This document shows, in pieces, positions 48,422 through 59,098 of a DNA stretch of 64,000 bases; the first letter of the stretch is position 1; each line of letters starts with the position of its first letter. Position numbers and translations under genes: made by a program. Source of the DNA: an uncultured Cedecea sp. Its GTDB lineage: Bacteria; Pseudomonadota; Gammaproteobacteria; Enterobacterales; Enterobacteriaceae. Where the stretch lies: contig NZ_CANMLV010000006.1 of NCBI RefSeq assembly GCF_947498825.1, positions 124,001-188,000 of the forward strand, written 5' to 3'. A model generated the notes under the pieces. The model made no database searches and was not told the origin of the DNA. It worked only from the letters and a program-made list of their open reading frames with translations.

Positions 48422-50155
48422 TTACATCCGTTCTACAGTTTCAATACCTAATGTATCCAGACCCAGCTTCAGCGTTTTAGCGGTTAATAAGGCCAGTTTT
48501 AAACGGCTGTTACGCAATTCATCATTACCTGCGTTCAGGATAGGGCAGTGCTCGTAGAAACCAGAGAACAGGCCTGCCAAATCATAGAGGTAGCTACACA
48601 TGACATGCGGGGTGCCATCACGAGCAACCACACTGAGCGTCTCTTCAAATTGCAGCAGGCGGACTGCCAGCTGGATTTCTCTCTCTTCTGTCAGCGTCAC
48701 CGAATGTTTCAGCAGCTCGGCTTCAGTCATCTCCGCTTTACGGAAGACGGACAGTACGCGGGTATAGGCATACTGCATATACGGCGCGGTGTTACCTTCA
48801 AACGCCAGCATATTATCCCAGTCGAAAATATAGTCAGTGGTACGACTCTTCGACAGGTCAGCGTATTTAACTGCACCGATCCCGACGACATTGGCCAGAT
48901 TTTCCAGCTCATCGGCAGGCATATCCGGATTTTTCTCTGCAACCAGACGACGAGCACGATCCAAGGCTTCGTCCAGTAACTCAGAGAGTTTAATCGTACC
49001 ACCGGTACGGGTTTTAAACGGTTTACCGTCTTTACCCAGCATCATGCCAAACATATGGTGTTCAAGTGACATGCTGTCAGGAATATAACCAGCCTTACGG
49101 ACAATGGCCCAGGCTTGCATCAGATGCTGGTGCTGGCGGGAGTCAATATAGTAGAGCGCACGGTCAGCATGCAGGGTTTCATAGCGATATTTGGCGCAGG
49201 CAATATCGGTGGTGGTATAGAGATAACCGCCATCTTTTTTCTGAACAATGACCCCCATAGGCTCACCATCTTTATTCTTGAACTCATCAAGATAGACAAC
49301 GGTAGCCCCTTCACTTTCTACAGCCAGGCCTTTAGCCTTCAGATCAGCAACAATACCGGCCAGCATCGGGTTATATAAACTTTCACCCATCACATCATCC
49401 CGGGTCAGTGTTACATTCAGGCGCTGATAGGTTAGCTGGTTTTGGGTCATGGTAATGTCGACCAGTTTACGCCACATATCGCGGCAGTACTCGTCGCCGC
49501 TTTGTAGCTTAACCACATAGCCCCGGGCACGTTCAGCAAACACTTCATCTTCGTCGTAATGTTTTTTGGCATCACGATAGAAGGCTTCAAGATCGGCCAG
49601 CACCATATCACCGGCATTTTCGGTTTGCTGTTTTTCAAGCCAGGCAATCAGCATCCCAAACTGCGTACCCCAGTCACCGACGTGGTTAGCGCGGATAACG
49701 TTATGGCCGAGGAATTCAAGAGTACGTACTGAAGCATCACCAATAATGGTGGAACGAATATTACCGACATGCATCTCTTTGGCGACGTTTGGTGCTGAAT
49801 AGTCGACGACAATGGTCTCGGGTTTAACCGGGCTAACACCGACACGAGATGAAGCTACCGCCGTTTCAATATGCTGAGCCAGAAATGCGGGATCCAGGAA
49901 GATATTAATAAAACCCGGTCCGGCAATTTCAACCTTCTGGGCGATACCGGTTAAATCGAGGCTGGCAATCACCTTCTCTGCAAATTGTCGCGGCGGCATG
50001 CCCAGCGTTTTGGCAACAGACATCATACCATTGGCTTGATAGTCACCGAACTGAACCTTTGCAGACTGACGAACTTGAGGTTCGCAATCCGCAGCTGCAC
50101 CTGCAGCAATCATTGCCAGGCTAACTTTTTCTGAGAGAAGAGACTGAATATTCAC
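48422..50155 (-). CDS. argS: Arginyl-tRNA synthetase
   Basis: 577 aa, E. coli length. The class Ia HIGH-type motif is seen as [20 protein letters not shown], with the Arg-tRNA synthetase N-terminal domain before it and the DALR anticodon domain at the C-terminus ([18 protein letters not shown]). No KMSK is expected in this enzyme type. Conserved neighbours flhE and yecM fit E. coli order. Confidence 0.98.
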   Translation of the reverse strand: MNIQSLLSEKVSLAMIAAGAAADCEPQVRQSAKVQFGDYQANGMMSVAKTLGMPPRQFAEKVIASLDLTGIAQKVEIAGPGFINIFLDPAFLAQHIETAVASSRVGVSPVKPETIVVDYSAPNVAKEMHVGNIRSTIIGDASVRTLEFLGHNVIRANHVGDWGTQFGMLIAWLEKQQTENAGDMVLADLEAFYRDAKKHYDEDEVFAERARGYVVKLQSGDEYCRDMWRKLVDITMTQNQLTYQRLNVTLTRDDVMGESLYNPMLAGIVADLKAKGLAVESEGATVVYLDEFKNKDGEPMGVIVQKKDGGYLYTTTDIACAKYRYETLHADRALYYIDSRQHQHLMQAWAIVRKAGYIPDSMSLEHHMFGMMLGKDGKPFKTRTGGTIKLSELLDEALDRARRLVAEKNPDMPADELENLANVVGIGAVKYADLSKSRTTDYIFDWDNMLAFEGNTAPYMQYAYTRVLSVFRKAEMTEAELLKHSVTLTEEREIQLAVRLLQFEETLSVVARDGTPHVMCSYLYDLAGLFSGFYEHCPILNAGNDELRNSRLKLALLTAKTLKLGLDTLGIETVERM

Positions 50156-50396
50156 CGAGATACCTTAACAGAGTCCGAACCATCTGATGCTGATGGTCGT
50201 TGATAAATGAGCAAAGAAATAGGGAGTAAGTATAGCGTTATTTATCTGGCCGAGTCAGCAAAAGCCTTATTTCCAGGCCAGTAATTTGTTTCTGTGTATA
50301 AGGAATGCTCGCTCAACGGCAGAAATGGTTCACCGCAGTTGGTTACCGTGAAGCGACAAGGTAGATTAGCGTTTTTGTATTTCTGGAGAATAGCGG

Positions 50397-50960
50397 ATGG
50401 CACAATGGCAAAGCATCGATGAATTGCAGGACTTGGTTACGGACTTGGACCGCTTCGGTCAGCAGATAACCGAACTGGCGAGCCGTATTGGACTGGATAT
50501 CGCACCGCTAAATGCCGATCATATTTCCTTGCGCTGTCACCAGAATACCACAGCAGAACGCTGGCGAGCGGGGTTTGAAAAATGCGGCGATTTATTCAGT
50601 GAGAATCAGATAAACGGCCGTCCGGTCTGTTTATTCAAACTGGAACAGCCCGTCTGTGTGGCAGGGTGGAGCTTTACATTGATTGAACTGCCCTGGCCTG
50701 GTGAAAAACGTTATCCTCATGAAGGCTGGGAACATGTTGAAATTGTGCTTCCTGGTCCTGCGGAAAGTTTAAATGCCCGAGCTCTGGAATTACTGAGTGA
50801 TGATGGGCTGCTGGAAACCGGTATTGCCGTGAAAACCAGCGCGCCGCATGCAGAAGGGGAAAGACTCCCTAACACGACTTTTGCCATTACTGATGGCAAA
50901 GTTACGCTGAAATTTCATCCCTGGAGTCTCGAAGACATTGTGTTGAGTGAAAAACAGTAA
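50397..50960 (+). CDS. yecM: YecM family putative metal-binding protein
   Basis: 187 aa (E. coli 188). VOC/glyoxalase-like fold with ADHISLRCHQNTTAERWR, FTLIELPWPGEKRYPHEGWE-HVEIVLPG and KFHPWSLEDIV; conserved His and Glu residues may hold metal. The enzyme activity is unknown. Divergent from argS, with 240 bp between them. Confidence 0.94.
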   Translation: MAQWQSIDELQDLVTDLDRFGQQITELASRIGLDIAPLNADHISLRCHQNTTAERWRAGFEKCGDLFSENQINGRPVCLFKLEQPVCVAGWSFTLIELPWPGEKRYPHEGWEHVEIVLPGPAESLNARALELLSDDGLLETGIAVKTSAPHAEGERLPNTTFAITDGKVTLKFHPWSLEDIVLSEKQ

Positions 50961-51035
50961 CTTTATAGTCCGGGGGATGCAATTTCGCACGAAATTCAGC
51001 AATAACCTGTATTAACAGGGGATAAGGAGCAAAAA

Positions 51036-51785
51036 ATGGCGTTGTTAGAAATATGCTGTTATGGGCTGGATTGTGCGCTGACAGCACAGCGTGCAGGGGC
51101 AGACCGAATCGAACTGTGTTCGGCACCGAAAGAAGGTGGGCTGACTCCCTCTGCTGGCGTATTACTGTTGGTAAAACAACAGGTATCGATACCCGTTCAC
51201 CCCATTATTCGCCCCCGTGGCGGCGATTTTTGTTATACCCAGACTGAATTTGACTGCATGCTGGCTGATATCGCCCTGGTACGTGAACTCGGTTTTCCGG
51301 GATTAGTGACTGGGATATTAAATGAAGAGGGAGAGGTCGATAAGCCGCGAATGAAGCAAGTCATGGAAGCCTGTGACGGTATGGCTGTTACTTTTCATCG
51401 TGCATTTGATATGTGCCGATCGCCACAGCAAGCCTTTGACACGCTGAGAGAACTGGGTGTGGCGAGAGTGCTGACGTCAGGTCAGCAACCGACAGCCGAG
51501 AAAGGAATTTCATTACTTCGGGAACTAAAACAGCAATCCGCTACTCCAATCATTATGGCGGGGGCTGGCGTACGTTTGGCCAATATTCCACTCTTTTTGC
51601 AACAGGGAATCGAAGAGCTACACAGTTCAGCGGGACACTTAGTCGCATCATCAATGCGCTACCGTAATACGGGTGTCTCTATGAGCGCTGATGCTGCCGC
51701 TGACGAATTTTCTCGTTATTGTGTTGACGGCGATAGCGTCGTTGCCATGAAAGCCGCCCTGAATCATTATTCCGCACCGGCCTGA
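51036..51785 (+). CDS. cutC: CutC family protein (copper homeostasis)
   Basis: 249 aa TIM-barrel (E. coli 248): [63 protein letters not shown] and [15 protein letters not shown]. It was first described as affecting copper tolerance in E. coli; the biochemical role remains unsettled. AAGGAG precedes the ATG. An intrinsic terminator follows. Confidence 0.96.
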   Translation: MALLEICCYGLDCALTAQRAGADRIELCSAPKEGGLTPSAGVLLLVKQQVSIPVHPIIRPRGGDFCYTQTEFDCMLADIALVRELGFPGLVTGILNEEGEVDKPRMKQVMEACDGMAVTFHRAFDMCRSPQQAFDTLRELGVARVLTSGQQPTAEKGISLLRELKQQSATPIIMAGAGVRLANIPLFLQQGIEELHSSAGHLVASSMRYRNTGVSMSADAAADEFSRYCVDGDSVVAMKAALNHYSAPA

Positions 51786-51834
51786 GAAACCTGTTTACCG
51801 CACATCATATCGCCCAATATGATGTTCTTGTACC

Positions 51835-51864
51835 AAGCCCTGGAACTTTACCAGGGCTTTTTTT
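51835..51864 (+). terminator. cutC terminator
   Basis: AAGCCCTGG-AACTTTA-CCAGGGCTT followed by T run, 50 bp after cutC. Confidence 0.93.
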
Positions 51865-52544
51865 ATGAGTGTCTGATACCACTGTAAGGCGTCCATCCAG
51901 AAGCGGTGTGTATTGGCTGAGTCGTCTGACTATATTCAACGGAACGGAAGCATCTTGACTGTTGCCCTCTGTTTGCCGTTTCATTATCAATGAATGGTTA
52001 ATTCGTAAAATATTGATGGTGATTTATACTTTTTATTATATTTATGCTCTCATAAATGACATTGTACAGGCGGTCATCTTTCTTATCTTTGATGTCTTGT
52101 CTGGCTATAAAGACTTTTTCTGGCTGTTTTTTCAGGTTTTTTTATTGCCTTTTCGCGTATTTTTAGCGTTTCTGTTTTTTTTTGAATTTTGAGGTAAAAT
52201 AAAAAAGACCATCATTAACAATGACATAGTGTTATTGTTATTTGTTATGATAAAACTAATGCATTGATATTATTGAATGTTTAATGGAGGGTTGATTTTA
52301 TAAAGGAAGTCAGTCAAGTGACGTTTAATCTATGATTTCTCTGTTTTGATGGGTAATATTATAGATTCTTTCCGCCATTCGATTTTTACCTGACATCAAT
52401 CCCGTCGGGTGTTACTAACATATCTGTTGTTATTTTTAATAAAAATCGAAATGTATATTAATCTTGCATGTGGTGTTTATAATTACCTCTAAAATGTAAT
52501 AATAAGTTAAATATCTTTTTTTAATACTCAATCTGGAGAATATC
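51865..52544. other. AT-rich gap upstream of the PixA/AidA-type gene
   Basis: About 680 bp with base composition clearly richer in A/T than the flanking genes from about 52000 on. A 58-codon hydrophobic ORF runs from ATG 52016 to 52192 (MVIYTFYYIYALINDIVQAV, ending Phe-rich). It has no good ribosome site and could be compositional noise or a tiny membrane protein. No other gene is seen. The pixA-like promoter must lie near its 3' end. Confidence 0.45.
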
Positions 52545-53108
52545 ATGGAAAATAATATAGAAGTATCCAATATCAGTACCAGGAGTAGCAATAAAATTAT
52601 TAATATTCTTGTCGTTATCGATACCGATAGTGTGATTAATGACTTTAAAGGAAAGTATGTTAGCAAGGATTATACCAAGCCAACCAGTATTTCACATAAC
52701 TATTCATATATGGTCACGACCTCTGCACACTCTATTAGTGGGAGTGGAACTGCAGACCTTAATATTAAAGCCAATGTGGGTGATGTTATTCGCTGGACAG
52801 GTATATCGGAGTCCGGCAATTTTGATTCCAGCGTGTTGATCTACGGCGTGCCAAAATTTAAAGGTGACAATGTCTTTGTTGATCCTACATTTAAATCATT
52901 CTCAAAGAGATCTATGACGCCTAAACAGGGAGGCCCATTCCCGGTAACGTTCAGAGATCAAATTAATTGGTTCCTGCAAGCAGATATTCATCAGACAGGA
53001 AAAGAGCATTATAATATTCAATTTGGTGTGTATTATCGCCCTACGGGGGGTGAGCAGGAGCTGTTTGGTTATTTTTATTGGGACCCGACTATTACAGTGC
53101 GTAATTAG
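52545..53108 (+). CDS. PixA/AidA-family inclusion body protein
   Basis: 187 aa soluble protein without signal peptide. The family pattern is visible: KIINILVVIDTDSVINDF at the start, DVIRWTGISESGNFDSSVLI, YGVPKFKGDNVFVDP, PFPVTFRDQINWFLQADIH and YNIQFGVYYRP. Relatives include PixA, the crystalline inclusion protein of Xenorhabdus nematophila, and AidA of Ralstonia/Burkholderia, which is quorum-regulated. Molecular function is unknown. CTGGAG is 8 nt before the ATG. It is alone in an AT-rich island between cutC and hypF, suggesting acquisition. Confidence 0.8.
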   Translation: MENNIEVSNISTRSSNKIINILVVIDTDSVINDFKGKYVSKDYTKPTSISHNYSYMVTTSAHSISGSGTADLNIKANVGDVIRWTGISESGNFDSSVLIYGVPKFKGDNVFVDPTFKSFSKRSMTPKQGGPFPVTFRDQINWFLQADIHQTGKEHYNIQFGVYYRPTGGEQELFGYFYWDPTITVRN

Positions 53109-53128
53109 ACAGTGATATTCTAGAAAGC

Positions 53129-53224
53129 AATACCCACATATAACATGAATATTTGATACTGGTTCTGTTATTTTATAAATTAATTTCTTCTGAATGAAAA
53201 TCAGAACGTTTATGTGGGTATTTT
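53129..53224 (+). terminator. Long inverted repeat after the PixA/AidA gene
   Basis: 12-bp arms AATACCCACATA (53129-53140) and TATGTGGGTATT (53211-53222), T run after. The 70-nt interior contains a smaller TTCTGA/TCAGAA hairpin. Probable terminator; the wide loop is unusual. Confidence 0.5.
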
Positions 53225-53353
53225 CCAGAGTATCAGCTCATCTTTTTATCTGAAATAGCTGTAAAGTATAATAAGTAGAATCAGACTGTTGGTATATATC
53301 TATAGTGCGATATTCTCCGTTGCTGTGCCGTTTCTCATTAAGAACAGAATGTT

Positions 53354-55654
53354 TTAAACAGTAGAAGAGCATTGCAAGCGTGCGCAGGCAATCACCGCCT
53401 GGCCGAGCGCCAGTCCTCCATCTCCAGCCGGAATATCTTGTGGCATCAGCACAGTAAGCGGGGCTAAGTAGTGATACAACCGTTGGCGTAGCAGGCGGTT
53501 ATGCAGTACTCCTCCACCCAGAGCGATGGTCCGGATACCGGTTCTCTCTGCATGGAAACGTGCCAGAGTAGCAAGGCCCTGTGCCAGCGCATCGTGAAAG
53601 GCGAAAGCGCGTGCGGCGGGCTCGGCCTGCCAGTCAAGCCATTGCTGCCAGAATATAGCCAGGTCAAGCACGATACCTGAGTCCGTGTGCAGTAACGGCA
53701 TTGTGACCGGATGAGACTGTCCTTGAGTCTGTTGCGCCAATGCTTCCAGACGGCTTGCCGCTTCACCTTCAAAACTTAATTTACCGGGAGCGCAAGCGAG
53801 TATCATGGCGACGGCGTCAAACAGGCGCCCACAGGACGAAGCTTGTGGCGAGTTTATGCCTGCTTCTATGGCTTTCGACAGCGGCAACCAGGGATAAGGT
53901 GCGAGCACTTGCGCTTCCGGGCGTGCCTGCCAGTCGGGGACAAAGGCCAGCCATTGTGCCAGAGTATTTCGCCAGGGTTCGCGCGCAGCCAGATCGCCAC
54001 CGGGGAGCGCTACCATCGGTAAGCCTCCCAGATGTTCACAGTGCCGGTAATTGGCTCGCAAACACTCCCCGCCCCAAAGTTCACCTTGGTTATCCTCTGT
54101 GATCCCGTATCCCAGTCCGTCCAGTGCCAGACCAATCACTTCACTGTTATCCAACGGCCATTGATGTTCAGCCAGACAGGCTGCAATGTGGGCGTGATGA
54201 TGTAGCACGTCAATGACAGGGACGGAAAAGTTTTCCCCCTGCAGATGACTGACATACCCCGGGTGAGCATCCCGGGCGACGACAAAAGGTTTGCAGTCAT
54301 AGAGATGCTGAAAGTGGTCGATCGCTTGCTGCTGCTGTTCCGCAATATCACTGTGCGTCAGAGAGCCAAAATGGGCGCTGAGTGTGGCAGTATTACCGCG
54401 CACCAGACAGAAGGTGTTCTTCAGGTCGCCCCCCAGCGCAAGTAACGGCTGCTGAGGATTAAATCCGGGAGGAAGCGTGAAAGAATCGGGGACGTAACCC
54501 CGCGCCCGGCGCAGTATTTCAGTCCCCTGAGGCGTGAGGCGAACCAGTGAGTCATCAGCGCGCTGGACGATATCGCGGTTATGCAGCAACCAGACATCGG
54601 CAATACCATCAAGCTGCGACAGAGCCTGTTCATTGGTCAGTACGGGGGCGCAGCCGCTGGCGTTGCCGGAGGTCATCACCAGGGGTATTTGAACTGCCAG
54701 CATCAATAAATGATGAAGTGGTGTGAAAGGGAGCATCAGCCCGATCTCATCAAGACCGGGGGCTATTGCAGCACAGAGTGGTGATTGGGGCGTTTTGGCT
54801 GTCAGCACAATGGGAGCGGCCGGAGAACTGAGCAGATCGCGCAGTCTCTTGTCTTCATCCTCGCTGCTGCACCTACCCAGCCAGTCGATATCGGGTAGCA
54901 TTACTGCCAGCGGTTTTGAGGGGCGCTGTTTACGTTCGCGGAGTCGTACCACGACGTCTTGTTGTGTCGCATCGCAAGTGAGATGAAAACCGCCCAGCCC
55001 CTTAATTGCGACGATTTTCCCTGCGCGTAAAGCGCTAACCGCATATTCCAGCGCCGTTTCCCCTTGCGCGATTTCATCGCCATTTTTCAACGTTGCCGTG
55101 AGCTGAGGACCGCAGTGCGGGCAGGCGACGGGTTGAGCATGAAAGCGGCGGTCTGCAGGGTTCTGGTATTCCTGCAGACATTCCGGGCATAAGGTAAATT
55201 CTGCCATGCTGGTGAAAGGACGATCGTAAGGCATGGAACGGATCAGTGTAAAACGCGGGCCGCAATGGGTACAGTTGGTAAACGCATAGCCGAAACGGCG
55301 TTCCCCTCTGCGGGTAATATCTTTCAGACATTCCGGGCAGGTCGCCGCATCGGGTACCACCTGGGTATCCATCTGACAGTGACGACTCTCAATAATAGTG
55401 AAGTCTTGTGGTGGTTCTGACCAGTCGAAAGGGGTGACATGGGTACTGTCAATCCTCGCCAGTGGCGGGCATTCACGTTGAAGCAGGTTGAGAAAGATAT
55501 CAAGATTAACGGGGTTAAGCAGTCTGATTTCAACACCAGCGCTGTCATTACTGACATCGCCGCGAAGTTGCAATTGGTCAGCTAACTGCCAGACAAAGGG
55601 TCTGAAACCGACACCTTGAACTTTGCCGTAAACACGGATAAGCAGACCGGACAT
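53354..55654 (-). CDS. hypF: [NiFe] hydrogenase maturation carbamoyltransferase HypF
   Basis: 766 aa (E. coli 750). Domains: acylphosphatase-like (1-90, [16 protein letters not shown]), two zinc fingers (about 108-185, [30 protein letters not shown]), YrdC-like (about 200-370, [13 protein letters not shown]) and Kae1-like (about 400-755, [29 protein letters not shown]). It makes carbamoyl-AMP for the CN ligands of hydrogenase, with HypE. It lies 71 bp after fdhF, last of hydN-fdhF-hypF. Confidence 0.97.
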   Translation of the reverse strand: MSGLLIRVYGKVQGVGFRPFVWQLADQLQLRGDVSNDSAGVEIRLLNPVNLDIFLNLLQRECPPLARIDSTHVTPFDWSEPPQDFTIIESRHCQMDTQVVPDAATCPECLKDITRRGERRFGYAFTNCTHCGPRFTLIRSMPYDRPFTSMAEFTLCPECLQEYQNPADRRFHAQPVACPHCGPQLTATLKNGDEIAQGETALEYAVSALRAGKIVAIKGLGGFHLTCDATQQDVVVRLRERKQRPSKPLAVMLPDIDWLGRCSSEDEDKRLRDLLSSPAAPIVLTAKTPQSPLCAAIAPGLDEIGLMLPFTPLHHLLMLAVQIPLVMTSGNASGCAPVLTNEQALSQLDGIADVWLLHNRDIVQRADDSLVRLTPQGTEILRRARGYVPDSFTLPPGFNPQQPLLALGGDLKNTFCLVRGNTATLSAHFGSLTHSDIAEQQQQAIDHFQHLYDCKPFVVARDAHPGYVSHLQGENFSVPVIDVLHHHAHIAACLAEHQWPLDNSEVIGLALDGLGYGITEDNQGELWGGECLRANYRHCEHLGGLPMVALPGGDLAAREPWRNTLAQWLAFVPDWQARPEAQVLAPYPWLPLSKAIEAGINSPQASSCGRLFDAVAMILACAPGKLSFEGEAASRLEALAQQTQGQSHPVTMPLLHTDSGIVLDLAIFWQQWLDWQAEPAARAFAFHDALAQGLATLARFHAERTGIRTIALGGGVLHNRLLRQRLYHYLAPLTVLMPQDIPAGDGGLALGQAVIACARLQCSSTV

Positions 55655-55685
55655 AACACCTCTTTATGCGTAAAACAGAGGAATA

Positions 55686-55712
55686 ACGCCTTCCGCGTTA
55701 GCGGGAAGGCGT
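55686..55712 (-). other. Intra-operon hairpin between fdhF and hypF
   Basis: 9-bp stem ACGCCTTCC / GGAAGGCGT with a smaller inner GC/GC pair, without U tract. Likely mRNA-stabilising or partially terminating, setting hypF below fdhF. Confidence 0.5.
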
Positions 55713-55725
55713 CAGATACAGCAAA

Positions 55726-57897
55726 CTACATTGTAGTAGAGGATGTGACATCTTCAACGGCGCTACGCAGACGGGCTTTCATATCACTGTAAGTCTGATG
55801 AGCATAATTTTCAGCCCAGCGTTGGTCGGCAATGTGTTCCACTTTTACCGCACAATACTTGGTTTCCGGTGTTTTGGATATGGGGTCAAGATTATCCTGA
55901 GTCAGTTCATTACAGGCTCCGATCCACCACTGGTAAGTCATATAGACGGCACCTTTATTGATACGCTCATTGTAATTGACGCGTGATATCACTTTACCAC
56001 GACGTGAGGCAACCCAGACCAGCTGCTGATCGTGGATACCGAGTGCTTCAGCATCTGTCGGATTCATTTGAACGAAACCCGGTTCATCAGCCAGAGTTTG
56101 TAAGGCTGCGCAGTTACCGGTCATTGAACGACAGGAATAGTGACCCACCTCTCGCACGGTACACAATACCAGCGGGTAGTCGCTGTCAGGCGTTTCTGCT
56201 GGCGCACGCCAGGGGGCTGCGAATAACTGGCCCTTACCGGTTGGGGTGTCAAAGTGGTTATCAGTGTACAGATGCGGTGTTCCCGGGCTTTCAAGTGTTG
56301 TGCAAGGCCATTGAACATGGCCCAGTGTGCCCATTTTTTCGTAGGTTGCGCCATAGAATAGTGGGCAGAGGCTGCGCATTTCGTCCCAGATTTCCTGGTT
56401 ATCCTGGTAATGCATCGGATAACCCATCTCGGTTGCCAGCAGACTGATAATTTCCCAGTCGCGTTTAACATCGTATTTAGGTTCAATCGCTTTTTCGAAC
56501 CGCTGGAAACCGCGGTCTGCGCAAGAGAAGACACCACCATGCTCACCCCATGAGGTTGCAGGTAATATCACGTCTGCTTGTTCCGCCGTTTTGGTCATGA
56601 AGATATCTTGAACCACGACAAAATCCAGCGCTTCAAATCCTTTACGCACCAGGCCTAAATCCGCCTCAGTCTGCAATGGATCTTCACCCATGATGTAGTA
56701 GGCCTTCACTTTACCTTCGAGAGCAAGGTGCGGGATTTCAGTGATACGGTGACCAATTTGCGCATCCATCTGGTTAACATCTATCCCCCAGGCAGCGGCG
56801 AATTTCGCCCGTACTTCTGGGTCAGTGACTGACTGATAGCCGGGGAATTCATTGGGTAGTACGCCCATATCGCAGGCACCCTGTACATTGTTCTGACCAC
56901 GAACCGGACCCACACCCACATTAGCGCGGCCTAAGTTGCCGGTCAGCAGTGCAAGACTGGCGAGTCCTTTCACGACGTCAACGGCCTGGCCAAATTGCGT
57001 GACACCCATACCCCACATAATCGTGGCGGAAGGTGCTGCCGCGTAGGTGCGCATTGCCTGGCGTATTTCCTGAGCGGAAACCCCCGTTTGTTCAGCGACC
57101 GCTTCAGGTGAGTAATCGGCGACATTTTTACGATAGGCTTCAAATCCTTCGGTATATTTCGATACATAATCGTGGTCATACAGGTCTTCTTCGATCAGCA
57201 CATGGGCGAAAGCATTGACCAGCGCCATATTACAACCGTTTTTAATCTGTAAATGCTGATTTGCTATACGTGCTGTTTCGATACGGCGAGGGTCACAGAC
57301 AATCACCTGTGCGCCTTTTTCTTTGGCTTTAATCACCCGACGGGCAACGATGGGGTGAGAGTCGGCGCAGTTATAGCCAAACACCAGCAGACACTTGGAG
57401 TTTTCGATATCGCCAATTGAGTTACTCATTGCCCCGTTCCCCAGGGTTGCCTGCAAACCGGCAACAGAAGGACCATGACAAACACGGGCACAGCAGTCCA
57501 CGTTGTTGGTGCCGATGACCGCACGCGCAAATTTCTGCATCACAAAGTTGGTTTCATTCCCGGTTCCGCGGGAAGAACCGGTGGTCATGATAGAGCGTGG
57601 TCCGTATTTTTGTTTAATCTCTTTCAGGCGTTGGGCGGTGTAACTGATCGCTTCATCCCAGCTCACTGCCTCAAATTTTCCACCTTTTTGACGACGGATC
57701 AGAGGCTGTGTCAGACGTGGGGTAAGCAGTTTTGTATCATTAAGAAAATCCCAGCCATAATAGCCTTTCAGGCATAATTCATTCTGGTTGGTCACGCCGT
57801 TCGCAGCTTCCGCACGGATGATTTTTCCGTTATCTACGATCAGATTTAGTTTGCATCCAGCACCGCAATACGGACAGACAGTGGTGACTTTTTTCAT
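55726..57897 (-). CDS. fdhF: Formate dehydrogenase H, cysteine form (no selenocysteine)
   Basis: 723 aa (E. coli 715). The [4Fe-4S] site is CPYCGAGC plus Cys42; the molybdopterin-binding domains follow (TTGSSRGTGNETNFVMQKFA, GPVRGQNNVQGACDMG). Residue 140, selenocysteine (TGA) in E. coli FdhF, is cysteine encoded by TGT at 57478-57480 in NNVDCCARVCHGPSVAG. The frame is open through the gene, so no recoding is needed. It oxidises formate to CO2 for formate hydrogenlyase. It is 23 bp after hydN. Confidence 0.97.
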   Translation of the reverse strand: MKKVTTVCPYCGAGCKLNLIVDNGKIIRAEAANGVTNQNELCLKGYYGWDFLNDTKLLTPRLTQPLIRRQKGGKFEAVSWDEAISYTAQRLKEIKQKYGPRSIMTTGSSRGTGNETNFVMQKFARAVIGTNNVDCCARVCHGPSVAGLQATLGNGAMSNSIGDIENSKCLLVFGYNCADSHPIVARRVIKAKEKGAQVIVCDPRRIETARIANQHLQIKNGCNMALVNAFAHVLIEEDLYDHDYVSKYTEGFEAYRKNVADYSPEAVAEQTGVSAQEIRQAMRTYAAAPSATIMWGMGVTQFGQAVDVVKGLASLALLTGNLGRANVGVGPVRGQNNVQGACDMGVLPNEFPGYQSVTDPEVRAKFAAAWGIDVNQMDAQIGHRITEIPHLALEGKVKAYYIMGEDPLQTEADLGLVRKGFEALDFVVVQDIFMTKTAEQADVILPATSWGEHGGVFSCADRGFQRFEKAIEPKYDVKRDWEIISLLATEMGYPMHYQDNQEIWDEMRSLCPLFYGATYEKMGTLGHVQWPCTTLESPGTPHLYTDNHFDTPTGKGQLFAAPWRAPAETPDSDYPLVLCTVREVGHYSCRSMTGNCAALQTLADEPGFVQMNPTDAEALGIHDQQLVWVASRRGKVISRVNYNERINKGAVYMTYQWWIGACNELTQDNLDPISKTPETKYCAVKVEHIADQRWAENYAHQTYSDMKARLRSAVEDVTSSTTM

Positions 57898-57920
57898 GTG
57901 ATAATTTCCTCGATCCGGGG

Positions 57921-58466
57921 TTAAAACAGCAGTGGAGATGTGCTGTCGAGCGCAGCGCGGCGGCGTTTTTCTGCGTTCATATCCTGTAACTGGTTACGGT
58001 CAATGACGTAAATAGCCTTGGTCGGACAAATGTCAATGCAAGCCGGGCCCTCTGTGCGGGAGCTACACAGGTCACATTTATGTGCCTCAGCTTTATCTGA
58101 AATGGCCACCATAGCGGCGCCATTTTGACGAAAAATGGGGGTAGTGATGACTTCCATTGCGCCGTATGGACAGGCGACTACGCAGGTCTTACAGCCGATA
58201 CAGTGCTCCTGCATGACTTGTACATGATCCCCGGTACGAAGAATGGCACCGTTCGGACAAACATTGGCACAAGGGGCATCTTCACACTGGCGGCATGTCA
58301 CCGGGGTACTGATATTGACGCCTTTAATAACGTGTAAGCGTGGTGCAAAAGTAGCTTTGCTAAACAGTGACATATCCTGAGATTCACTGTGAGCCAGCAC
58401 GCAGGCAATTTCACAGGTACGGCAGCCGATACATTTTTTTGGGTCGGCGATAATAAACCGGTTCAT
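57921..58466 (-). CDS. hydN: Electron-transfer ferredoxin HydN
   Basis: 181 aa (E. coli 175). Four [4Fe-4S] cluster motifs: CIGCRTCEIACV, CRQCEDAPCANVCPNGAI, CIGCKTCVVACPYGAM and CDLC...CIDICPTKAI. It supports FdhF-dependent hydrogen production. First of hydN-fdhF-hypF, with GGAGG before the start and a sigma-54-like promoter about 140 bp upstream. Confidence 0.95.
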   Translation of the reverse strand: MNRFIIADPKKCIGCRTCEIACVLAHSESQDMSLFSKATFAPRLHVIKGVNISTPVTCRQCEDAPCANVCPNGAILRTGDHVQVMQEHCIGCKTCVVACPYGAMEVITTPIFRQNGAAMVAISDKAEAHKCDLCSSRTEGPACIDICPTKAIYVIDRNQLQDMNAEKRRRAALDSTSPLLF

Positions 58467-58528
58467 CTAAACCTCCTGAGTCCGGGTTTTTTATTAAACC
58501 GGATTACACCGGCTTGGCGACATTGCTC

Positions 58529-58592
58529 TACCCGTCATATTTCAGGTTGCCAGGGTGTTACCTTCGTCTGGCGGCTTGAATCATTCTGGGTC
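58529..58592. repeat. Dispersed repeat, short copy G in the hydN leader
   Basis: 64 bp: TACCCGTCATATTTCAGGTT to GCTTGAATCATTCTGGGTCT. It falls between the sigma-54-type promoter (58604-58619) and hydN, so it would be transcribed as part of the 5' leader. Confidence 0.65.
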
Positions 58593-58603
58593 TGCAGTGG
58601 TAA

Positions 58604-58619
58604 TACATAAAACGTGCCA
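58604..58619 (-). promoter_or_regulatory. Sigma-54-type promoter of hydN-fdhF-hypF
   Basis: Reverse strand: TGGCAC-GTTTT-ATGTA. The -24 is perfect; the -12 has GT where GC is usual (GG-N10-GT). FHL genes are normally driven by sigma-54 with FhlA and formate, which supports the call. Confidence 0.55.
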
Positions 58620-58721
58620 GTTTTCATTTTTTAATTTTATCTATTTAAATCATTTGGTTATGTTTTATTTTTTTTTAGGTGACGAATTTTTTGTTGATGT
58701 CATCCGGATATCGTCATGGCA

Positions 58722-58737
58722 TCGACAGTAGTGTCGA
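58722..58737 (-). promoter_or_regulatory. Inverted repeat, candidate FhlA activator site
   Basis: TCGACA-GTAG-TGTCGA lies about 105 bp upstream of the -24 element, a normal distance for an enhancer-binding protein. TGTCG-type sequences are reported for FhlA sites in E. coli, but I recall the consensus only roughly. Confidence 0.4.
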
Positions 58738-58742
58738 CAGCA

Positions 58743-59098
58743 AATATCAGACTATTAGAGTTTTTAAAAAGGAGGGGGAAGGTAAATGCCGGTAGTATTA
58801 TGAGCCGGAAGAGGAGGGCGATGACACTCTTGGTATGAAAAATTGCGTGAAGGTGATTAATACAAAGCGGGCCAGTGACAGTATCAATAATGTGTATTGA
58901 CCTACACCCCATTTATAAACACACCGTGATGTTTGTAGTTTCCGCATCAGGCAGATAGCTGACTGTAAGATTAGATCACGCTCAGATGGTGGCTTGGTCT
59001 TAGAATCTGCGATTCCTGGGTTGTACTTTGCTCTGGCTGCTCATCTTGCGCTGATGAATAGATATTACTGGCCTCCGTACATTTTATAAACACAAAAA
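58743..59098. other. Gap between hydN control region and yafN, no gene seen
   Basis: About 355 bp without a supported ORF. It probably belongs to the insertion that carries yafN and the broken toxin. Confidence 0.45.
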
